Assembly (NCBI GenBank): GCA_902496505.1
Contig: CABVBB010000202.1
Span: 1-5,183 of the forward strand
Origin: an uncultured Peptococcaceae bacterium
GTDB taxonomy: Bacteria; Bacillota; Peptococcia; Peptococcales; Peptococcaceae
Direction of reading: 5' to 3'
Length of the DNA: 5,183 nucleotides
Shown here: in pieces, positions 1 through 5,183 of the stretch
Layout: every line of letters starts with the position of its first letter
Position numbering within the stretch: the stretch's first letter is position 1
Program-made: the position numbers and the translations under genes
Notes under the pieces: model-generated
What the model was told of the DNA's origin: nothing
Seen by the model: only the letters and a program-made list of their open reading frames with translations
Database searches by the model: none

Positions 1-2387
1 TCCTGATCTACCAGCAGGGCGATCCCGTCATCAAAAGCTACGACTATACCACGCTGAACGGCCAGCGCATCGGCGTCTTTAGACGGGCTACCAGCAAGAT
101 CGAACGTCTGCAGGAATTTTTGACCTTCAACAATATCTCCTGCGAACTGATCTATTTTGAAGATGCCGAAGCTTACCGCAACTGCCTGGAAAGTGGCGAA
201 GCTGACCTCCTCTTAGGCACTGACGTCTATAAGCAGGAGCATTACAATGTCGCGGCCATGATCCCCGCTGACCCCTATTACATCGTGACGGCCAAGGACG
301 AACCAGAGCTCTGCCAGCAGCTTTCCCAAGCTATGGAAGCCATCTACGAGGCTGATCCCAACTTTGCCAACGAACTGTACGCCAAATATTTCCCCGACAA
401 ATACATCAATTCCATCGTCTTCACGCCTGAAGAACAGGAATTCATCGCCCAAAGCAGCCCCCTGCGCGTCGCCGTGCTCAAGGACCGCTATCCGCTCTTT
501 TATGAGCAGGACGGCGTCACCAAAGGCATCATCCCCGAAAGCCTCAAGCTCATCAGTGAGCGTACAGGGCTTACGTTTGAATATGTCTACGCTGCGACCT
601 CAGAAGAACTTTTGACGCTTTTAGCCAACGATCAGGCAGATCTGATCGGCTGCTTCTTAGACAGCGACAGGACGGCTGCCTCCTGGGGACTTGCGCGGAC
701 CGCTGACATCGTCTCCTTGGATTCCGTTATCCTGCGCAATAAAAATTCTCTCGGCGAAACGTCGCCCCTGGTGATGGCTGTGCCCGAAGGCCGCATGATG
801 AAAACCGACCGCTCTATAGACACCATTCGCTATTACCCCGACTACAAGTCCTGCCTCAAAGCCGTCAACAGCGGCGAAGCTGACTACACCCGCATGCCGG
901 CCTCCTTTATCGAAGATTTTTACGCCCAGGATTATTACGCCAATATCAGCTTAGCCGCTGATACTGATCTGCGCGAAGACGTCTCCTTTGCCCTGCCGCG
1001 GCCAGTCAATGTGTCTTTATACTCCATCCTGAACAAAGCCATCAACAACTTTTCCGAAGAAGAAAGCCACTGCATCTTGACGCAGAACACCCTGACCCTG
1101 CCCAAAAGCAAAGTCACTTTGAAGACCTTGTTTTATACCAATCCCGTGCTCATGGTCAGCCTGTGCGTCGGAGCGATCCTCTTCCTCTCGATCATTATCA
1201 TCCTGCTCGGCCTTTACCGCATGCGCGCCAAGATCATGCAGATGAAGCTCGAAAAAGCTGAAGAGACCAGCAAGGCCAAGAGCGACTTTCTTTCCCGCAT
1301 GAGCCACGAGATCCGCACGCCGATGAATGCGATCATCGGTCTGACCAATCTGACCCGCATGTCCGAAGAAGTAACGCCAAGCGTGGACAGCAACCTGGCC
1401 AAGATCGATTCCTCCGCCAAATTCCTGCTGTCATTGCTCAACGACGTCCTTGATATGTCCAAGCTGGAAAACGATATGATGAAGATCGAGGCCGCGCCTT
1501 TTGATCTTAAGCAGCTATCTGAAGAGCTGACCGATATGTTCAGCGCTCAAGCCGCGGAACGGCAGCTTACGCTCGACGTCTCGTGTCAATTAGAGCAAAA
1601 CCTTTATGTCGGCGACAAAATGCGTTTGCAGCAAGTATTGACCAATCTTTTATCCAACGCCTGCAAATTCACTGATCCCTCCGGCACCATCCGGCTGTTC
1701 ATCCAAGCGCTGGAGACCACCGACGACCGGGCCACGCTCTATTTCAGCGTCAAAGATGACGGCATCGGCATTCGCGAAGAAGACAAGGAGCGGATCTTCG
1801 ACTCCTTCGAACAAGCCAAAAACAGCAATCTGCGCGCCCCAGGCACAGGCTTAGGTCTGGCCATCAGCAGCAAAATGGTCAGCCTGATGGGCGGCGTCCT
1901 CGAAGTCGACAGCACCTGGGGCCAAGGCTCCGAATTTTACTTCACCATCGATCTGCCCCTCTATGATGGTGTGCTCCCTGATCAGCCCGCTAAAGCGACC
2001 GCCGCTTCACTCACAGGACTGCACATTTTATTGGCCGAGGACAATGACCTCAACGCCGAGATCGTCGTCGAGCTGTTGGAAATGAAAGACATGACCGTCG
2101 ACCGAGCCGCTGACGGCCAGCAGGCAGTCGATCTCTTCACCGCCAGTTCCGCAGGGACTTACGACGTGATCCTGATGGATGTCAATATGCCCGTCAAAGA
2201 CGGCCTCACCGCCGCCCAAGAGATCCGCGCCCTCCCGCGCAGCGACGCCCAGACCATCCCCATCCTGGCTATGACCGCCAACACCTTCCAAGAAGACCGC
2301 GACAAAGCCGCCCAAGCTGGCATGACCGGCTTTTTGCCCAAACCCTTCGACGTCGAGCAGCTTTACGAAGCCCTGGAAAACACCTAA
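1..2387 (+). CDS. Hybrid sensor histidine kinase with tandem periplasmic solute-binding domains, 5' partial
   Basis: The frame is open from the window edge (first full codon at nt 3) to TAA at 2385-2387, giving 794 visible codons. The TTG at 120 is internal, since the domain continues upstream. Residues below count from nt 3. Residues about 18-135 are the second lobe of an SBP_bac_3-like domain (LNGQRIGVFRR, then the SGEADLLLG segment). About 153-365 is a second such domain, starting LRVAVLKDRYP. A single membrane helix follows at about 380-406. HisKA has the H-box SHEIRTPMN with phosphoacceptor His435 (nt 1305-1307). HATPase_c shows the N-box around Asn552, DGIG at 586-589, and GTGLGL at 614-619. 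The receiver domain has Glu679/Asp680, phosphoacceptor Asp726 in LMDVNMPVKDG, Thr758 and Lys780, so every canonical residue is present. It ends right after the receiver, with no HPt domain. It is expected to bind an extracellular small molecule (amino acid-like ligands are common for this fold), autophosphorylate on His and pass phosphate to its own Asp. The ligand and downstream partner are unknown. The signal sequence and first lobe lie outside the window. Confidence 0.95.
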   Translation, partial: LIYQQGDPVIKSYDYTTLNGQRIGVFRRATSKIERLQEFLTFNNISCELIYFEDAEAYRNCLESGEADLLLGTDVYKQEHYNVAAMIPADPYYIVTAKDEPELCQQLSQAMEAIYEADPNFANELYAKYFPDKYINSIVFTPEEQEFIAQSSPLRVAVLKDRYPLFYEQDGVTKGIIPESLKLISERTGLTFEYVYAATSEELLTLLANDQADLIGCFLDSDRTAASWGLARTADIVSLDSVILRNKNSLGETSPLVMAVPEGRMMKTDRSIDTIRYYPDYKSCLKAVNSGEADYTRMPASFIEDFYAQDYYANISLAADTDLREDVSFALPRPVNVSLYSILNKAINNFSEEESHCILTQNTLTLPKSKVTLKTLFYTNPVLMVSLCVGAILFLSIIIILLGLYRMRAKIMQMKLEKAEETSKAKSDFLSRMSHEIRTPMNAIIGLTNLTRMSEEVTPSVDSNLAKIDSSAKFLLSLLNDVLDMSKLENDMMKIEAAPFDLKQLSEELTDMFSAQAAERQLTLDVSCQLEQNLYVGDKMRLQQVLTNLLSNACKFTDPSGTIRLFIQALETTDDRATLYFSVKDDGIGIREEDKERIFDSFEQAKNSNLRAPGTGLGLAISSKMVSLMGGVLEVDSTWGQGSEFYFTIDLPLYDGVLPDQPAKATAASLTGLHILLAEDNDLNAEIVVELLEMKDMTVDRAADGQQAVDLFTASSAGTYDVILMDVNMPVKDGLTAAQEIRALPRSDAQTIPILAMTANTFQEDRDKAAQAGMTGFLPKPFDVEQLYEALENT

Positions 2388-2401
2388 AACACCGTCAAAA
2401 G

Positions 2402-2433
2402 ATGAGATCCCTTATTGGGGGTCTCATTTTTTT
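2402..2433 (+). terminator. Factor-independent terminator after the hybrid kinase
   Basis: ATGAGATCCC (2402-2411) pairs with GGGGTCTCAT (2418-2427) as a 10-bp stem containing one T-G wobble, with a six-base loop. A run of T follows directly (2427-2433). It starts 15 bases after the kinase stop codon. An A-run at 2397-2400 could give weak termination on the opposite strand as well. This separates the kinase from the transporter transcriptionally. Confidence 0.92.
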
Positions 2434-2462
2434 ATCGTGCACCGCCGCTGCCATACGGCCCA

Positions 2463-2497
2463 GGCTATATATTTTCTTAATAGCCATCATTGGCTAT
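2463..2497 (+). promoter_or_regulatory. Candidate LysR-type operator: three GGCTAT half-sites
   Basis: GGCTAT occurs at 2463-2468, its reverse complement ATAGCC at 2480-2485, and GGCTAT again at 2492-2497. The first pair forms GGCTAT-N11-ATAGCC, whose inner T (2468) and A (2480) satisfy the T-N11-A rule of LysR-type binding sites. The second pair forms the tight dyad ATAGCCA-TCAT-TGGCTAT (2480-2497). If transcription starts near 2539, the first pair is centred near -65 and the third half-site near -45. This matches the recognition-site plus activation-site layout known for LysR-type regulators. The repeats and spacings are seen; the identity of the binding protein (perhaps the regulator encoded at 4158-5090) is inferred. 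Confidence 0.55.
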
Positions 2498-2503
2498 CTA
2501 TAG

Positions 2504-2532
2504 TATGCAAATACAGCGGGGCTTTGTATAAT
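2504..2532 (+). promoter_or_regulatory. Probable activator-dependent promoter of the transporter gene
   Basis: A perfect TATAAT lies at 2527-2532. At the optimal 17-bp spacing the -35 hexamer would be TATGCA (2504-2509), only 3 of 6 matches to TTGACA. A good -10 with a poor -35 just downstream of the GGCTAT half-sites suggests dependence on an activator. The predicted start is near 2539, leaving an AT-rich leader of about 40 bases before the start codon. Confidence 0.55.
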
Positions 2533-2561
2533 AGCGCATAAGGTCAATTATTATTTATTAT

Positions 2562-2570
2562 AAAGGAGGT
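2562..2570 (+). promoter_or_regulatory. Ribosome binding site of the transporter gene
   Basis: AAAGGAGGT is a near-perfect complement to the 16S rRNA tail. The GGAGG core ends 10 bases before the ATG at 2580, which fixes that start codon. Confidence 0.9.
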
Positions 2571-2579
2571 TGTTTTTAA

Positions 2580-3974
2580 ATGGCAGTTGATTTAAAAAGC
2601 AGTAAATGGGACGTGCAATCCTTCCTCAAATGGTTTTGTACTTTAGGGATACCGCTCCTTATTTTGTTGATCCCCGTCAACGAGACATTTACAGGGCATA
2701 TCAAATTATTTTTAGCCATCACCGTCGCCGCTATCATGACGTTTGCCTTTGAAAATGTCGACCAGACCTTGGTGGCGATCTTGCTGCCGGGGCTTTATAT
2801 CATCTGCAAGCTGGCGCCGTCTTCCGTGGTGCTCTCGCCTTGGACGCAGAATATCCCCTGGATGGTCCTCGGCGGCTTTTTATTGGCAGATACGCTGAAT
2901 GATATCGGTCTGCTCAAGCGGATCGCTTACAAATGCATCATTTGGACAGGCTGTACCTATAACGGCATCCTGTATGGACTGGTGATCGCCGGATTATTGC
3001 TGAACTTTATGGTGCCAGGCAAATTAGCGCTGCCCTTCGCGGCGCTTTCCTACGGCATCTGCACCGCATTGAAGCTGGGCCGTTCCAAAGAATCCGCAGG
3101 CATCATGCTGGCGGCCGCTATGGGTGCGCTGATGCCGCCGCAGCTGTTTGCCTTCAATCCCACCTTTTTCATCCTCGTCAATGGTGGCCTGGAAGCCACA
3201 GGTCCTTTGGAATTATCCTGGTGGGGCTTTTTCTTCAACAATGCTGTCGGCGTTTTGTTCCTGCTGTTCATGACCTTTATTTGCAGCAAATTTTTCAAGC
3301 CTTCCGTCCCCATCAGCGGCAAAGCCTATTTTCAGGAAGAATACAAGGAATTGGGCGCTATGTCCTCACGGGAAAAGAAAGCCATCCTCGTCGTGCTCTT
3401 GCTCTTCCTGGCCTTGATCACCAACAAATGGCACGGCGTAGATGCCGGCTGGTGCTTTGCGCTGATCCCACTGATCATGTTCCTGCCAGGCGTCAATATC
3501 GGCACAAAAGAAACCATCGCCAAAGTCAACTATCGCTTCATCATCTTTGTCGCCAGCTGCATGAGCATTGGTTCCACCGCCGGAGCGCTGGGTTTGGGCA
3601 AATTGGTCGCCAACATGATCATCCCGATCCTAGAGGGTCATGGCACGACCTTTGTGCTGATGTTTGTCTGGGCCTTATGCGTTCTGCTCAACTTCCTGCT
3701 GACGCCATTGGCCGTCATGTCCGCTTTTGCTCTGCCCTTGGGACAGATCGCGGTGGATCTGGGCATCAATCCTTTAGCCATGTATTTCACCATGACCAAT
3801 GGTCTGGAGCAGCTGCTGATGCCGTATGAAGTCGCTTTATACCTGATCTTCTACTCCTTCGGACTGATCGAATTAAAATATTTCACCAAGTTCTTGGGAC
3901 TGAAAATGATCTTCAACGGTCTTTTTGTTTGCCTGATCCTCATCCCTTATTGGAATCTGGTCGGCTTCCTTTGA
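2580..3974 (+). CDS. SLC13/DASS-like polytopic membrane transporter, substrate unknown
   Basis: A 464-residue, very hydrophobic protein starting at an ATG with a strong ribosome binding site; the length fits SLC13/DASS anion transporters (about 450-500 residues). Hydrophobic segments lie at roughly 18-32, 40-57, 63-78, 92-105, 127-143, 148-162, 172-200, 214-236, 267-280, 289-303, 318-336, 342-371, 374-395, 410-430 and 441-463. There is a charged cytoplasmic-type loop at about 238-268 (KAYFQEEYKELGAMSSREKK). The two halves carry matching re-entrant-like segments: LLNFMVPGKLALP (140-152) and LLNFLLTPLAVMSAFALP (369-386), as expected of the DASS inverted repeat. In characterised DASS proteins such as VcINDY these places carry Ser-Asn-Thr motifs for sodium and substrate; here the first reads VPG and the second TPL, so coupling ion and substrate may differ. 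Family members move di- and tricarboxylates or sulfate. It stands alone between two terminators, followed by a LysR-type gene that is a plausible regulator. Family call is moderately sure; substrate is unknown. Confidence 0.82.
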   Translation: MAVDLKSSKWDVQSFLKWFCTLGIPLLILLIPVNETFTGHIKLFLAITVAAIMTFAFENVDQTLVAILLPGLYIICKLAPSSVVLSPWTQNIPWMVLGGFLLADTLNDIGLLKRIAYKCIIWTGCTYNGILYGLVIAGLLLNFMVPGKLALPFAALSYGICTALKLGRSKESAGIMLAAAMGALMPPQLFAFNPTFFILVNGGLEATGPLELSWWGFFFNNAVGVLFLLFMTFICSKFFKPSVPISGKAYFQEEYKELGAMSSREKKAILVVLLLFLALITNKWHGVDAGWCFALIPLIMFLPGVNIGTKETIAKVNYRFIIFVASCMSIGSTAGALGLGKLVANMIIPILEGHGTTFVLMFVWALCVLLNFLLTPLAVMSAFALPLGQIAVDLGINPLAMYFTMTNGLEQLLMPYEVALYLIFYSFGLIELKYFTKFLGLKMIFNGLFVCLILIPYWNLVGFL

Positions 3975-4009
3975 GATAAACTCCGCTTTCTTCAAAATAT
4001 GTTTGATCG

Positions 4010-4042
4010 ACAGGACCTCGCTGCGGCGGGTCCTGTTTTTTT
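4010..4042 (+). terminator. Factor-independent terminator after the transporter gene
   Basis: ACAGGACC (4010-4017) pairs with GGTCCTGT (4029-4036). Above a bulged T at 4018 the helix can extend by three G-C pairs (4019-4021 with 4026-4028), closing a TGCG loop. Seven T residues follow at 4036-4042. It lies 35 bases past the transporter stop, so the regulator gene is not simply co-transcribed. Confidence 0.92.
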
Positions 4043-4047
4043 CGTTT

Positions 4048-4070
4048 GTTCTGCTAAAGCTCAGCAAAAC
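4048..4070 (+). promoter_or_regulatory. Imperfect 23-bp dyad upstream of the LysR-type gene
   Basis: GTTcTGCT at 4048-4055 mirrors AGCAaAAC at 4063-4070 around a seven-base centre; eight of the eleven symmetric pairs match. Its centre (4059) lies about 70 bases before the transcription start predicted from the promoter below, the usual place for a LysR-type autoregulatory site. The innermost matched T/A pair of the main arms is T-N13-A or closer to T-N7-A, not T-N11-A, so the fit to the LysR consensus is imperfect. No T-run follows, so it is unlikely to be a terminator. Confidence 0.4.
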
Positions 4071-4093
4071 TGCTCCGTTTTTGCCGAAAGGGA

Positions 4094-4122
4094 TTACCAA
4101 GCGGCTGATTTTGCGCTAAAAT
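4094..4122 (+). promoter_or_regulatory. Probable sigma-70-type promoter of the LysR-type gene
   Basis: TTACCA (4094-4099, 4 of 6 to consensus) and TAAAAT (4117-4122, 5 of 6) are separated by exactly 17 bases. Transcription would start near 4129, about 29 bases ahead of the ATG at 4158. A promoter is required here because a terminator precedes it. Confidence 0.55.
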
Positions 4123-4143
4123 GAATTATTGATCAGCCACACG

Positions 4144-4149
4144 AGGAGG
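4144..4149 (+). promoter_or_regulatory. Ribosome binding site of the LysR-type gene
   Basis: AGGAGG ends eight bases before the ATG at 4158 and decides that start; the winged-helix domain begins at this Met. Confidence 0.9.
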
Positions 4150-4157
4150 AAAAAGTT

Positions 4158-5090
4158 ATGCGTCTTGAACAATTGATGCAAATCGTCGAGATCGATTATC
4201 AGCGTTCATTGTCACAGGCAGCGAAACGGCTCTTTATCAGCCAGCCGTCTTTGAGCATCTCGGTCAACAATTTGGAAGAGGAATTAGGCTTCAAAATATT
4301 TCACCGCAGCAATACCGGCGTCACCCCGACCGATCTGGGCCAAGAGGTGCTGCGGCTGGCCCGCAATGTTATCAGCGAGATCGAGCAGATGAAGGATCTC
4401 AAGACTGGCAATGCCAATATCCGCGGCAATGTCCATTTTGCCATCACGCCGGTCATGGCCAATTCGCTGGCGCCGGAATTGATCCGGCGTTTTCGCCGGC
4501 TGTACCCCAATGTTCAGCTTTTGATCGAGGAGCAAAATACGCACACGATCCTGGATATGCTGGCCAAAGGCACCTGCAATATCGCCTACAGCGGCTGCAG
4601 CGAACCCCAAGCTCAGTCAATGCTGCATATGGTCAACCGCCGCGGCATCGCTTATGAGATCACCAATACCAGCCGTTTTCGCCTATTGATCAGCGGCAAA
4701 AATCCTCTGGCACAGGGTGAGACCTTTGACCCTCTGCTGCTCAAAGACATGATCGTGCTCAACTGCGGAAGACTCGACAACAGCGCCAATTTTATCAAGT
4801 TCGCCGACCTCCCCGCCCCGGCAGGCTATTTGATGGTCTTCGAGCGGGAGACCTTGAAACGTCTGATCGCTGATGATGAAGGTGTGGCGATCTTTCCTGA
4901 CTTTTTTGGTCTTAATGATCCCTATTTCACCAGTGGTATGATCAAAAGCCTGCCCATCGACGGTTTTGACACCAAAGGCCTCCATTACATCCTTTACACT
5001 GAAGAAACCCCGCTGTCTTTTTTAGAAGAGCAGCTTCTGGATGTTCTGCGTCTCCTGCTCAACGAGATGAAACTCTCTCCCACCATATAA
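4158..5090 (+). CDS. LysR-family transcriptional regulator
   Basis: A 310-residue protein, the normal length for the family. Residues 1-60 form the LysR winged helix-turn-helix: MRLEQLMQIVEI, then SLSQAAKRLFISQPSLSIS (18-35 region, the recognition helix), NNLEEELGFKIFHRS and the wing TGVTPTDLGQEVL. A linker helix follows at about 60-85. Residues about 90-300 are the periplasmic-binding-like effector domain, opening with GNVHFAITPVMANSLAPELIRRFRRLYP. Family members act as tetramers on T-N11-A type dyads and change DNA bending when a small molecule binds between the two lobes. It follows the transporter on the same strand but has its own promoter and lies behind a terminator. The likely target is the transporter promoter with its GGCTAT half-sites, with possible autoregulation through the dyad at 4048-4070; both are inferences from position. 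The inducer is unknown, perhaps the transporter's substrate. No clear terminator is seen after its TAA stop. Confidence 0.95.
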   Translation: MRLEQLMQIVEIDYQRSLSQAAKRLFISQPSLSISVNNLEEELGFKIFHRSNTGVTPTDLGQEVLRLARNVISEIEQMKDLKTGNANIRGNVHFAITPVMANSLAPELIRRFRRLYPNVQLLIEEQNTHTILDMLAKGTCNIAYSGCSEPQAQSMLHMVNRRGIAYEITNTSRFRLLISGKNPLAQGETFDPLLLKDMIVLNCGRLDNSANFIKFADLPAPAGYLMVFERETLKRLIADDEGVAIFPDFFGLNDPYFTSGMIKSLPIDGFDTKGLHYILYTEETPLSFLEEQLLDVLRLLLNEMKLSPTI

Positions 5091-5099
5091 AAACCATAT

Positions 5100-5132
5100 G
5101 GCGGATATTTAGGGAATGTATTTTTCTCCGCC
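5100..5132. repeat. Inverted repeat GGCGGA-N21-TCCGCC after the LysR-type gene
   Basis: GGCGGA (5100-5105) and TCCGCC (5127-5132) are exact inverted copies around a 21-base AT-rich centre. An 8-bp palindrome CCATATGG (5094-5101) overlaps its left end. No T-run follows on the + strand, so a classic terminator is unlikely; an operator for the possible promoter just downstream, or a weak attenuating hairpin, are alternatives. Confidence 0.4.
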
Positions 5133-5151
5133 TAGTCTCTTGCGGTATACT
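5123..5151 (+). promoter_or_regulatory. Possible promoter for a gene beyond the right edge
   Basis: TATACT at 5146-5151 matches the -10 consensus at 5 of 6 positions. The -35 region is weak: at 16-bp spacing TTCTCC (5124-5129) matches 3 of 6. The right arm of the inverted repeat falls between these elements. An ATG at 5178 has no ribosome binding site in front of it, so no gene is called. Confidence 0.3.
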
Positions 5152-5183
5152 GATCTCAGCAAGAACACTTCATACTAATGGCA

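Noticed and set aside
120..122. TTG at 120 as the start codon of the kinase.
   Set aside because: The frame is open for 39 further codons to the window edge and those codons continue the binding-domain sequence (LNGQRIGVFRR); there is no ribosome binding site at 120.
1017..1307. Minus-strand open frame of 96 codons over the kinase membrane and linker region, with others of 60-108 codons elsewhere.
   Set aside because: These are antisense shadows of the three real genes; their compositions are low-complexity or His/Asp/Gly-rich and none has a supporting start context.
2388..2579. A riboswitch or structured leader before the transporter gene.
   Set aside because: After the kinase terminator the predicted leader is only about 40 AT-rich bases without a hairpin; the dyads lie upstream of the predicted start and fit protein-binding sites better.
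3221..3829. A 202-codon open frame on the + strand inside the transporter gene, in another frame.
   Set aside because: Its translation is rich in His, Arg and Gln, has no recognisable domain and no ribosome binding site, and lies wholly within a strongly supported membrane-protein gene; it is a shadow frame.
4048..4070. The GTTcTGCT/AGCAaAAC dyad as a second terminator after the transporter.
   Set aside because: The matched arms are interrupted by mismatches and no T-run follows; a strong terminator already lies just upstream at 4010-4042.
5178..5183. ATG GCA at the right edge as the start of a new gene.
   Set aside because: Only two codons are visible and no Shine-Dalgarno sequence precedes the ATG.

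Overview
The window looks like chromosomal DNA from a moderate-GC member of the Firmicutes (Bacillota). A Negativicutes-type or gut Erysipelotrichia-type host is my best guess, not a firm call. The reasons are strong AGGAGG ribosome binding sites, factor-independent terminators with T-runs, and a hybrid histidine kinase whose extracytoplasmic sensor is a pair of SBP_bac_3-type domains, an architecture I know from gut anaerobes of these groups. No mobile element, tRNA, rRNA or CRISPR is visible.

Layout, all genes on the + strand. (1) 1-2387: the 3' part of a hybrid sensor histidine kinase whose 5' end lies outside the window. It has the end of one periplasmic binding domain, a second complete binding domain, one membrane helix, HisKA, HATPase_c and a receiver domain. 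(2) 2402-2433: a strong terminator closes this unit. (3) 2434-2579: a regulatory region with three GGCTAT half-sites and a TATAAT box. (4) 2580-3974: a 464-residue polytopic membrane protein that resembles the SLC13/DASS anion transporters but lacks the usual SNT motifs. (5) 4010-4042: a second terminator. (6) 4043-4157: a promoter region with an imperfect 23-bp dyad. (7) 4158-5090: a LysR-type regulator. (8) 5091-5183: non-coding tail with an inverted repeat and a possible promoter for a gene beyond the edge.

Each gene appears to be its own transcription unit, because a terminator follows both the kinase and the transporter. The natural reading is a small-molecule sensing and uptake locus: the LysR protein probably controls the transporter and perhaps its own gene, while the kinase senses an extracellular solute and signals to a partner not seen here. 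The link between the kinase and the transporter rests only on adjacency. The substrate cannot be read from the sequence. I see no convincing wholly new system; the points most worth a second look are the SNT-less SLC13-like transporter and the LysR-type operator geometry in front of it.
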